Positions 28,579-36,883 of a stretch of DNA of 57,371 nucleotides are shown piece by piece. The stretch is from assembly GCA_002748455.1 (NCBI GenBank), contig PDSL01000019.1, positions 1-57,371 of the forward strand, read 5' to 3'. The first letter of the stretch is position 1. The number at the start of each line of letters is the position of its first letter. The notes beneath the pieces are model-generated. The model saw nothing but the letters and a program-made list of their open reading frames with translations. It did no database searches and was not told the DNA's origin. The translations under genes and the position numbers were made by a program. Origin of the DNA: Ilumatobacter coccineus (GTDB lineage: Bacteria; Actinomycetota; Acidimicrobiia; Acidimicrobiales; Ilumatobacteraceae).

Positions 28579-29333
28579 GGGGTCTCAAATCCGAATCTGG
28601 ACAGGATCGCCTGGCCGTCGGGGCTGAGGACAAAGTCGATGAAGGCCTGCGCTGATGGGTTGTCAGCGGCGATCACGGCGATCGGATAGTCGGCGGCGAT
28701 ATCGATGCTGTCGGGCAGGGCGATGACATCGATATCAGGATTGGCGAGGGCATCGGTGGCATAGGCGATGCCAACGTCGGCTTCTCCGCTGGCGATCTTG
28801 GTGACCACTCCGGCGGCATTGGGTTCCCACGAATCGGGGTGAATATCGAGGTTGGCCGCGGCGAAGATCATCTCGGCATAGGAACCACAGGGCACCTCGG
28901 GGGCGCAGACCACCAGGGTGATCCCATCATCGGTGAGGTCGTCGAGACTGCCAAGGCCTAAGGGATTGCCGGACGGCACGAGGATCTGGGGGCGATTGCG
29001 AGCGAAGATCTGGGCGGTGTTGGCATGATCGACTCGGCCCATCGTGACGGTGTCGGCAGCAGCGAAGACATCAGCCGGCGCACCATCGGTGATCTGGGTG
29101 GCCAGTTGAGAGGATCCGGCAAGGTTGAGGGTGACCGAGATATCGGGATGGGTGGTCTCAAAGGCCGTTTCGATCTCACGGAATGAATTGGTGAGCGAGG
29201 CAGCGGCGAAGACGACCAATTCGTCGGTGTCATTCGTCGCCCCGCCACATCCGGCAATCGCCAGTGTGAGCGCTGCCATGAGTGCTCGTACCGCGGTGCC
29301 CGTGATCACCCGGCCACTGTAGCGATAGCGCAC
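28575..29333 (-). CDS. modA: Molybdate-binding lipoprotein
   Basis: A 252-residue ModA. The lipobox is 'LAIAGC'; 'LVVFAAASLTNSFREI' and 'NLAGSSQLATQITDGAPADVFAAAD' form the oxyanion site with the characteristic serine residues. A GTG at 29309 is an alternative start that also leaves a good signal peptide. The gene follows the HTH regulator by 17 bases. Confidence 0.94.
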   Translation of the reverse strand: MRYRYSGRVITGTAVRALMAALTLAIAGCGGATNDTDELVVFAAASLTNSFREIETAFETTHPDISVTLNLAGSSQLATQITDGAPADVFAAADTVTMGRVDHANTAQIFARNRPQILVPSGNPLGLGSLDDLTDDGITLVVCAPEVPCGSYAEMIFAAANLDIHPDSWEPNAAGVVTKIASGEADVGIAYATDALANPDIDVIALPDSIDIAADYPIAVIAADNPSAQAFIDFVLSPDGQAILSRFGFETP

Positions 29334-29350
29334 CAGCGATAGCGCGGCGA

Positions 29351-29950
29351 CTAGGGCGTTTCGGGATAGGCAGCGACGAAGAGAACGACCCGTTCGCCCT
29401 CTGACAGGTCGCCGTCGACTTCGGGATCGTAGTCGTTGATCACCGCTTGAAGGCGAGCCATCAACTCGGCACGACGTTTGGGAGAGAGCTGGAGCTCGCG
29501 CAGCGACAGTGTTGAGGTCTCGCCATAGACCGTGGTCTGGTCGTAGGTGCCCAGCTCGATCTCGCGTTGAAAACCGAGTTTGGCGACATCGAAGAGCGAA
29601 CCAAAGGCAGCGGCGAGTTCAGGACGATCTCGTTGGTCAACCGGTTCGATGGCCACGGTGAAGGTGCGGGCGATGCTCTGGTATTGGCGTTCGGTTGCCG
29701 CACCGACCCGCCGGGTGGCGACCACCCGGATCAGACCGATCGATTCGAGCAGGTTGAGGTGGTGATAGAGCCGGGTGACCGGAACGTCGAGCACCTCAGC
29801 GAGCGCGGCAGCGGAGCGCGGGACGCGCAGGCGTCGCATCAGGCGACCGCGGATGGGGTGGGTCACCTCGCTGAGGGCCTTGAGATCGCGCAATTCGACG
29901 ATGTCGGCTTGCCCGTCCCAATCCTCGACGGGATGCCAGTGGTCAGTCAT
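29351..29950 (-). CDS. ArsR-like winged-helix transcriptional regulator
   Basis: A 199-residue protein with an N-terminal winged helix: 'LSEVTHPIRGRLMRRLRVPRSAAALAEVLDVPVTRLYHHLNLLESIGLIRVV' is the HTH_20/ArsR pattern. No metal-binding cysteines are seen; the C-terminal half may bind a ligand. AAGGAG lies just before the ATG at 29950; the longer ORF is not needed. It heads the modABC operon and has twin palindromes about 60-100 bases upstream, suggesting autoregulation and possibly control of molybdate uptake. Confidence 0.85.
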   Translation of the reverse strand: MTDHWHPVEDWDGQADIVELRDLKALSEVTHPIRGRLMRRLRVPRSAAALAEVLDVPVTRLYHHLNLLESIGLIRVVATRRVGAATERQYQSIARTFTVAIEPVDQRDRPELAAAFGSLFDVAKLGFQREIELGTYDQTTVYGETSTLSLRELQLSPKRRAELMARLQAVINDYDPEVDGDLSEGERVVLFVAAYPETP

Positions 29951-30010
29951 AACTCCTTGAGGGTAGCCGTTGGGTGAACAAGAGTGATGAACGTCACGTT
30001 GAGCGTTTTG

Positions 30011-30049
30011 TTCAAAGGGATTGAATAAGGCATGTTCAATATGTTTGAA
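30011..30049. promoter_or_regulatory. Twin TTCAA-N5-TTGAA operators upstream of the ArsR-like gene
   Basis: Two perfect palindromes of the same form lie at 30011-30025 (TTCAAAGGGATTGAA) and 30035-30049 (TTCAATATGTTTGAA), 24 bases centre to centre, so about two helical turns apart. They sit in the promoter region of the ArsR-like regulator and are of the size a winged-helix dimer recognises. The likely ligand is the regulator itself. Confidence 0.65.
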
Positions 30050-30085
30050 TGAACTTGTGGCACCGTCGCTTTTTACCACCTACTT

Positions 30086-30345
30086 GTACGCCGTCAAGGC
30101 GGACTTGAACCAGCGGCGCCATGAGGCTGCTGGGGAACGTCTCGCCCACCGTTGTCATCGTCACGGAGTGCGCCCTCGCCCGGTGCGTCCCCGCTGACCA
30201 GACCGCGACACCTCGGTGTCGCTTCACAATCATCAGCCAACTCCGGTTGGCGTGGTGACGCCCTCCTGCGCACCCACACCGGGTGATCTGGGAATCCTCG
30301 GGTCGCTCGGCCCCGCAGGAGGGCTGGGCGCGTGCCGAGTGTCCT
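30086..30345 (+). ncRNA. Candidate structured non-coding RNA upstream of 5-FTHF cyclo-ligase
   Basis: The 431-base gap before the cyclo-ligase gene has no convincing ORF and contains several strong stem-loops: GCGACAC-CTCG-GTGTCGC, GCCAAC-TCCG-GTTGGC, CACCC-ACACC-GGGTG enclosed by an 11-bp stem GCCCTCCTGCG (30260-30270) with CGCAGGAGGGC (30314-30324), and CGTCAC (30159) with GTGACG (30255). Bacterial 6S RNA is often encoded directly upstream of this cyclo-ligase gene, so 6S-like RNA is a reasonable guess, but I cannot confirm the 6S consensus. Boundaries and strand are tentative. Confidence 0.4.
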
Positions 30346-30381
30346 GCCGATCGGCATCTTGCGTCCTCTAGGGTCGAGGCG

Positions 30382-30867
30382 GTGGACAAGAATGAGTTGA
30401 GGGCCAGCTTGCGAGCGATGAGGCGAGGCCTGACCGATCGGCCCGCTCGGTCAGAGATGATCTGGGATCAGATCGAAGCTGACCCGGCGGTGGTCGATGC
30501 CGCGGTCATCATGGTCTTCGACTCGATTCCTGGCGAACCCGAGACCGCCCCCTTCATCGCTCGTCGTCGCGCTGCGGGTCAGACGGTGGTCATCCCTGAG
30601 GATGATCCACCGCCCGATCCCCGCCAGGTTGATGTGGTCATCGTTCCGGGGGTGGGCTTCACCCCTGATGGTGATCGACTCGGCCAGGGTGGCGGCTGGT
30701 ATGACCGATTCTTGGCCCAACTCCGTCCCGGCACCCCCACCATCGGGGTCTGTTTTGCTGAACAATTGCAAACGACCCTGCCCACCGAACCTCATGATGT
30801 TCGGGTGGACAGGGTCGTCACCGATGTGGTCCCTCACGGCGAGGGCATCGATCAGATCTCGGGGTAG
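30382..30867 (+). CDS. 5-formyltetrahydrofolate cyclo-ligase
   Basis: A 161-residue enzyme that converts 5-formyl-THF to 5,10-methenyl-THF using ATP. The diagnostic motif is 'RLGQGGGWYDRFLAQL', and 'VIVPGVGFTPDGDRLG' precedes it. The GTG at 30382 gives the usual N-terminus ('VDKNELRASLRAMRRGL'); the track ORF extends further upstream into the structured non-coding region. Its 3' end overlaps the convergent ino1 by 16 bases. Confidence 0.9.
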   Translation: MDKNELRASLRAMRRGLTDRPARSEMIWDQIEADPAVVDAAVIMVFDSIPGEPETAPFIARRRAAGQTVVIPEDDPPPDPRQVDVVIVPGVGFTPDGDRLGQGGGWYDRFLAQLRPGTPTIGVCFAEQLQTTLPTEPHDVRVDRVVTDVVPHGEGIDQISG

Positions 30868-32174
30868 TACTCCCGCCCCAAGTGGGTGATCTGTTCTTCG
30901 CCCATCATCCAACGCAGGGTGTTCTTGAGCTTGGTTAACTGGATGAAGAGGTCGTGCTCAGCGGTGAGACCGGGAGCGGCCATCGGGTCTTTGTAGTAGA
31001 AGCTCAGCCACTCCTGGATGCCGGACATACCAGCCCGCTGGGCGAGGTCGCTAAAGAGGACCAGGTCGAGAGCCAGCGGAGCGGCCAGGATCGAGTCACG
31101 GCACAGGAAGTCGATCTTGATCTGCATGGGATATCCCATCCAGCCAAAGATGTCGATATTGTCCCAGCCTTCCTTGTTGTCGCCCCGCGGTGGGTAATAG
31201 TTGATCCTCACCTTGTGGTAGGCATCGTCGTAGAGGTCGGGGTACATCTCCGGCTGGAGGATGTTGTGGAGGACGCCGAGTTTGGAGACTTCCTTGGTCT
31301 TGAAGTTCTCGGGATCGTCGAGCACCTCGCCGTCTCGGTTGCCGAGAATATTTGTGGAGAACCAGCCGTTGAGGCCGAGCATGCGGGCCTTCAACATGGG
31401 GCCGATCACCGTCTTGATCAGGGTTTGGCCGGTCTTGAAGTCCTTACCCGAGATCGGCACATTGCGCTCGATGGCGAGTTCTTGAAGGGCCGGGATGTCG
31501 ACGGTCAGGTTGGGGGCGCCGTTGGCGAAGGGAACGCCTTCGAGGATGGCCGCATAGGCGTACAGCATCGAGGGGGCGATCGTCGGATCATTGGCATCGA
31601 TGGCGGCTTCGAAGGCTTCGATTGACTGGTGGGCGGGGCCGGGAGCGATATAGATCTCGGTGGAGGCTGCCCACAGCATGACCACTCGGTCGACCTTTTT
31701 CTCGTCGCGGAAGCGGTTGATGTCGGCGCGGATGGCATTCAGCATGGCTCGCTTGTCGACGGTGCCCATCGTGTGCTCGCCGTCGAGGCGCTTCACATAA
31801 TTGCGGTCGAAGGCGGCCGGCATGGGGCGTACCTCGCGCAAGGCATCAGAGATGCCTTCGAGATGGCGCCCCGAGTCGAGGACCGCAGCCTTCTGGGCCG
31901 ACACATAGGCATCGTCGGGGAAGGGGTCCCACGAGCCGAACACGACATCTTCGAGGTTGGCCAAGGGGACGAAGTCCTTGATCAAAGGGGAGCGCTGGTC
32001 GGTGCGCTTGCCGAGGCGGATGGTCGACATCTGGCTCAGTGAGCCCACCGGGGCGGCGTGGTTGCGGCGGGCGAGTTCGACGCCAGCGATCAGGGTGGTG
32101 GCAACCGCGCCGAGTCCGACGGTGATGACACCGAGGCGACCGGTAGCGGGAGCGATCTGTTGTGGGGAATCCAT
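30852..32174 (-). CDS. ino1: Inositol-3-phosphate synthase
   Basis: A 440-residue enzyme that makes L-myo-inositol-1-phosphate from glucose-6-phosphate with NAD. It begins with the NAD-binding 'RLGVITVGLGAVATTLIAGVELARR', and 'SGKDFKTGQTLIKTVIGPMLKARML' and 'LNGWFSTNILGNRDG' are core signatures. In actinomycetes inositol feeds phosphatidylinositol and, in many, mycothiol. It is divergent from a LysR gene, 70 bases away, which may regulate it. Confidence 0.94.
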   Translation of the reverse strand: MDSPQQIAPATGRLGVITVGLGAVATTLIAGVELARRNHAAPVGSLSQMSTIRLGKRTDQRSPLIKDFVPLANLEDVVFGSWDPFPDDAYVSAQKAAVLDSGRHLEGISDALREVRPMPAAFDRNYVKRLDGEHTMGTVDKRAMLNAIRADINRFRDEKKVDRVVMLWAASTEIYIAPGPAHQSIEAFEAAIDANDPTIAPSMLYAYAAILEGVPFANGAPNLTVDIPALQELAIERNVPISGKDFKTGQTLIKTVIGPMLKARMLGLNGWFSTNILGNRDGEVLDDPENFKTKEVSKLGVLHNILQPEMYPDLYDDAYHKVRINYYPPRGDNKEGWDNIDIFGWMGYPMQIKIDFLCRDSILAAPLALDLVLFSDLAQRAGMSGIQEWLSFYYKDPMAAPGLTAEHDLFIQLTKLKNTLRWMMGEEQITHLGREYYPEI

Positions 32175-32232
32175 AGATGCCCATAGTAAGCAATACCCAA
32201 GAAGAGATGGCGTCAGTTAAGAATATCTAAAC

Positions 32233-32250
32233 TAATATGTCAGGGTGCTC
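32233..32250 (+). promoter_or_regulatory. -10 element for a leaderless LysR transcript
   Basis: TAATAT at 32233-32238 is followed after six bases by the GTG start of the LysR gene at 32245. The whole 70-base ino1/LysR gap is much more AT-rich than its surroundings, fitting overlapping divergent promoters. Confidence 0.4.
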
Positions 32251-33123
32251 CCCCTGCCCGACCTCTCCCTCCGCCAGCTTGAATATCTGGTCGCCGTCGC
32301 CTCACTGCCGACCTGGGCCGCCGCTGCCGACCAGGTCGGAGTGACCCCATCGGCCCTGTCTCAAGGGCTTGCTGAACTCGAACGACGCGTCGGGGTGCCC
32401 CTGTTTGAGACCCAGGGCCGTCGGCGGGTGCTTCGTCCCTCAGCCCAGCCGGTCCTCGACCATGCTCGCCTGGTGATCGGGTCGACGCGCGACCTGATGA
32501 CCTGGTCAGAACGGATGAATGGGGCCCAGACCGGTCGTATCCGCCTGGGCCTCATCGATGTCGCTGCCACCGTCTACTACAGCGAGGTACTCCGCTCGTT
32601 TCGCCGTGACCATGCCGAGGTAGAGCTGACCCTCACCGTCGCTCCATCGTCGGAATTGCTGGCCGGTCTCGTCGATGGTCATCACGACCTCGTCGTCTGC
32701 GTTGAACCAGCTCAGCTACCAGCAGGAATCGAGATCGAACCGGTACGGGATGAATCGCTCACCGTCTATGCACCCCTCGGTATCGAGATCGGCGATCCCG
32801 CTACTTGGGGTCCATGGGTCCTCTTTCCGTCCAGCTCGCATACTCGCCAGCAGATCGAAGTGGCCCTCAGAGATCGTGGGTCCTCCCTCCAGGTTGCTGC
32901 CGAGAGCCACCAACCCAACGTCCTTCGAGAGATGGTCAGACTCGGTGTGGGATGGACCGTTCTCCCAGCTGTGCAAGGGCCGTCGGCAAGCCAAGCCAAT
33001 CGCGGCCCCCAAATCGTGGTGCGCCATCTCGTCACCGCTCGCCGGAGTGGAGCGGTGGTCGACCCGGCGGTGATCTCCTTGGCTCGTCAGATCGCTGAGG
33101 GCGCTGATTCGGCCTTGGTCTGA
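32245..33123 (+). CDS. LysR-family transcriptional regulator
   Basis: A 292-residue LysR protein starting at GTG. The N-terminal HTH is 'LSLRQLEYLVAVASLPTWAAAADQVGVTPSALSQGLAELERRVGVPLFE', followed by a two-lobed effector-binding domain. Divergent arrangement with ino1 suggests ino1 as a target, the usual LysR layout; the effector is unknown. It lies upstream of ilvBNC but is separated from it by the attenuator. Confidence 0.9.
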   Translation: MLPLPDLSLRQLEYLVAVASLPTWAAAADQVGVTPSALSQGLAELERRVGVPLFETQGRRRVLRPSAQPVLDHARLVIGSTRDLMTWSERMNGAQTGRIRLGLIDVAATVYYSEVLRSFRRDHAEVELTLTVAPSSELLAGLVDGHHDLVVCVEPAQLPAGIEIEPVRDESLTVYAPLGIEIGDPATWGPWVLFPSSSHTRQQIEVALRDRGSSLQVAAESHQPNVLREMVRLGVGWTVLPAVQGPSASQANRGPQIVVRHLVTARRSGAVVDPAVISLARQIAEGADSALV

Positions 33124-33175
33124 CTGCACCGGGGCATCTTGGTCTCGAAAACTTGGTCATCGGAGCTGAATCGGT

Positions 33176-33205
33176 TTGCGTTCGGGCGCTGAGTCTGGCA
33201 AGATT
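33176..33205 (+). promoter_or_regulatory. Putative ilvBNC promoter
   Basis: TTGCGT (33176-33181) and AAGATT (33200-33205) with an 18-base spacer would start transcription about 33212, almost at the leader-peptide ATG. Weak match to consensus; offered because it fits the attenuator layout. Confidence 0.35.
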
Positions 33206-33214
33206 TTCGCCGTT

Positions 33215-33256
33215 ATGTATTCGCGCCCTCTCACCCTCGTAGTAATTCTCGACTAG
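33215..33256 (+). CDS. ilv operon leader peptide
   Basis: A 13-codon ORF encoding MYSRPLTLVVILD, in which seven of the last nine residues before the final aspartate region are Leu, Val, Ile or Thr, including the run L-V-V-I-L. It ends with TAG just before a stem-loop and an intrinsic terminator, and stands upstream of ilvB. This is the arrangement of ribosome-mediated attenuation: scarce charged Leu/Val/Ile tRNAs would stall the ribosome and prevent termination. Little ribosome-binding sequence precedes it, so it may be read from a nearly leaderless transcript. Confidence 0.85.
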   Translation: MYSRPLTLVVILD

Positions 33257-33316
33257 CGCACCGCCTGCTTCGCTGTGTGCGCCACGACCTCCCAGATGGG
33301 AGGTCGTTTCGTTTTT
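33257..33316 (+). terminator. ilvBNC attenuator stem-loops and terminator
   Basis: A first stem GCGCAC (33257-33262) pairs with GTGCGC (33276-33281). It is followed by a 10-bp stem ACGACCTCCC (33284-33293) / GGGAGGTCGT (33298-33307) with an AGAT loop and then TTTCGTTTTT. The second is a clear intrinsic terminator about 40 bases before the ilvB start, immediately behind the leader peptide. Confidence 0.85.
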
Positions 33317-33354
33317 CATCGTCGCTTACCCTTTCGCATTCAGGAGATCACCAC

Positions 33355-35106
33355 ATGACCAAGATGACCGGAGCTGAAGCGCTCATCAAATCCCTCGAAG
33401 CCGAAGGCGTCGAAACCGTCTTTGGCCTGCCCGGCGGGGCCATCCTCCCGGCCTATGACCCCCTCTTAGAGTCACCGATCCGCCATGTTCTCGTTCGCCA
33501 CGAGCAGGGTGCTGGTCATATGGCTGAAGGGTTCTCGCATGCCACCGGCAAGCCCGGTGTCGTCATCGTGACCTCCGGGCCAGCGGCCACCAATATGGTC
33601 ACCCCCTTGATGGATGCCTATCTCGACTCGATCCCGATGGTCTGCATCACCGGCCAGGTGGCGAGTACCAATATCGGTCTTGATGCCTTCCAAGAATGTG
33701 ACACGGTGGGGATCACTCGCTCGTGTACCAAGCACAACGAATTGGTGCTCAGTGCCCAAGACATTCCGATGATCGTCCGCCAGGCCTTCCATCTGGCGAC
33801 AACCGGACGACCTGGTCCCACCTTGATCGATCTCCCCAAAGACATCCTCGGTGAAGAGATGACCTGGTATTGGCCGACCGATGAAGAGGTGTCGGCTTCC
33901 CTTCCCGGGTATCGGCCCACCGTCAAGGGTCATCCCAAGATGATCAAGGAAGCAGCTCGCCTGATCATGGCGGCCGAGCGTCCAGTGCTCTATGTCGGCG
34001 GCGGCATGGTCAAAGCCCACGCTGCCGAGGTGTTGCGAGAACTTGTCGACCTGACCGACATCCCGGTGGTGACGACCCTGATGGCTCGTGGGGTCTTCCC
34101 CGACAGCCATCCCCTCAGCCTTGGTATGCCGGGTATGCATGGCACGCCAACCGCCACCACAGCGATGCAAAAGTCCGATCTCTTGATCACCCTTGGCGCT
34201 CGCTTTGACGATCGGATCACCGGCAATCTTGAGGGCTTTGCTCCCGAGGCGAAGATCATCCATGTCGATGTCGACCCCGCTGAACAGGGCAAGATTCGTC
34301 GTCCCGACGTCCCCATCGTCGGGGACTGCAAGCGGGTCACCACCTCGATCGTGGATGCCCTGCGGACCCTGATCGACAAGGGTGTGGAAACCCCCGACCG
34401 GGGGCCCTGGAAGAGTCGGGTGTCGGGCTGGAAAGAACAGTTCCCCCTGGTCTACGACCAGAGCGAACCCGGCGATCGACTCAAGCCCCAGTACTGCCTC
34501 GAGCAATTGCGTGATGCCGCGCCGGCTGACACGATCCTGGTGTCCGGTGTCGGCCAACACCAGATGTTCTCTTCGCTCTATTGGCGCTTCGAGCAGCCCA
34601 ACAGCTGGATCAACTCTGGTGGTTTGGGCACGATGGGGTTCTCGATCCCAGCGGCGATCGGTGCCAAAGCGGCCCGTCCCGAGGCCACCGTGTGGGCTGT
34701 CGATGGCGATGGCTGTTTCCAGATGACCGCCCAAGAGCTGATCACCGCCACCGTGGAACATCTGCCGATCAAGGTCGCCCTGCTCAACAACAGCTATCTC
34801 GGCATGGTCCGCCAGTGGCAAGACCTGTTCTACGACCACCGCTTCAGCGAGGTGCACCAGTCCGAGACCATTCCCGACTATGTGGCCTGGGCGGAGTCGA
34901 TGGGCTGTGTTGGGATTCGGGTTGAAGCACCCGAAGAGGTCGCCCCGGCGATCGCCCGAGCCAATGAGATCAACGACCGTACCGTGGTGATCGAATTCCG
35001 CACCGATCCCCGAGAGAACGTCTTCCCGATGGTGCCGCCCGGTGCCACCAACGACGAACTGCTCGTCCATCCACGTCAGCAAGACATCCGGCATCGGCTG
35101 GGCTGA
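33355..35106 (+). CDS. ilvB: Acetolactate synthase large subunit
   Basis: A 583-residue ThDP enzyme that condenses two pyruvates, or pyruvate and 2-ketobutyrate, as the first shared step of valine, leucine and isoleucine synthesis. It shows the conserved catalytic glutamate region 'RHEQGAGHMAEGFSHATG' and the ThDP motif 'VDGDGCFQMTAQELITATVEHLPIKVALLNNSYLGMVRQW'. A good AGGAG site precedes the ATG at 33355; the track start at 33277 lies within the terminator and is wrong. First gene of ilvBNC. Confidence 0.96.
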   Translation: MTKMTGAEALIKSLEAEGVETVFGLPGGAILPAYDPLLESPIRHVLVRHEQGAGHMAEGFSHATGKPGVVIVTSGPAATNMVTPLMDAYLDSIPMVCITGQVASTNIGLDAFQECDTVGITRSCTKHNELVLSAQDIPMIVRQAFHLATTGRPGPTLIDLPKDILGEEMTWYWPTDEEVSASLPGYRPTVKGHPKMIKEAARLIMAAERPVLYVGGGMVKAHAAEVLRELVDLTDIPVVTTLMARGVFPDSHPLSLGMPGMHGTPTATTAMQKSDLLITLGARFDDRITGNLEGFAPEAKIIHVDVDPAEQGKIRRPDVPIVGDCKRVTTSIVDALRTLIDKGVETPDRGPWKSRVSGWKEQFPLVYDQSEPGDRLKPQYCLEQLRDAAPADTILVSGVGQHQMFSSLYWRFEQPNSWINSGGLGTMGFSIPAAIGAKAARPEATVWAVDGDGCFQMTAQELITATVEHLPIKVALLNNSYLGMVRQWQDLFYDHRFSEVHQSETIPDYVAWAESMGCVGIRVEAPEEVAPAIARANEINDRTVVIEFRTDPRENVFPMVPPGATNDELLVHPRQQDIRHRLG

Positions 35107-35126
35107 TCGAGAGACAAGGACTTTCC

Positions 35127-36717
<1,591 letters not shown>

Positions 36718-36733
36718 GCCTCGTAGCGTCGTG

Positions 36734-36755
36734 GTGGCGGTCGAGTGATCGCCAC
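36734..36755 (+). terminator. Possible ilvC terminator hairpin
   Basis: GTGGCG (36734-36739) pairs with CGCCAC (36750-36755), extendable inward by two pairs. A T-run is present only 18 bases further on, as part of the AT-rich upstream part of the next promoter, so the assignment is weak. Confidence 0.3.
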
Positions 36756-36770
36756 TCGCGCGATCGCTTG

Positions 36771-36816
36771 AGAAATTTTTTTGGTCGGCGTCACGATTGG
36801 GGTCGTGTTCTCGTCT
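36771..36816 (+). promoter_or_regulatory. Promoter-like element P0 upstream of the ECF sigma fusion
   Basis: GCGTCACGAT at 36788-36797 is preceded by the AT-rich stretch GAGAAATTTTTTTGGTC and followed about 18 bases later by TCTTTA. The same core with a similar AT-rich upstream stretch and TCTTA downstream recurs in the repeat units at 38.6 and 39.1 kb, and the core alone with TCTTA at 38.86 kb. The shape (conserved -35-like block, spacer, -10-like block) suggests a promoter for an alternative sigma factor, probably the one encoded just downstream. Confidence 0.55.
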
Positions 36817-36883
36817 TTACCTCAGTGCGACCACACCTGTGTACCCAACGAGATGAGAAGGGTATAGGTTTGGTGAAGTTGCT

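Noticed and set aside
30091-30116. GGACTTGAACC, the reverse complement of a tRNA T-arm
   Set aside because: The T-stem has a mismatch and no matching acceptor, anticodon or D arm could be found, so it is not a tRNA; it is part of the structured non-coding stretch.
30190-30215. GCTGACCAGACCGCGAC resembling the start of RNase P RNA
   Set aside because: The diagnostic GAGGAAAGTCC and ACAGAAA segments are absent nearby.
33472-35094. 540-residue minus-strand ORF opposite ilvB
   Set aside because: Antisense shadow with biased composition and no recognisable domain.
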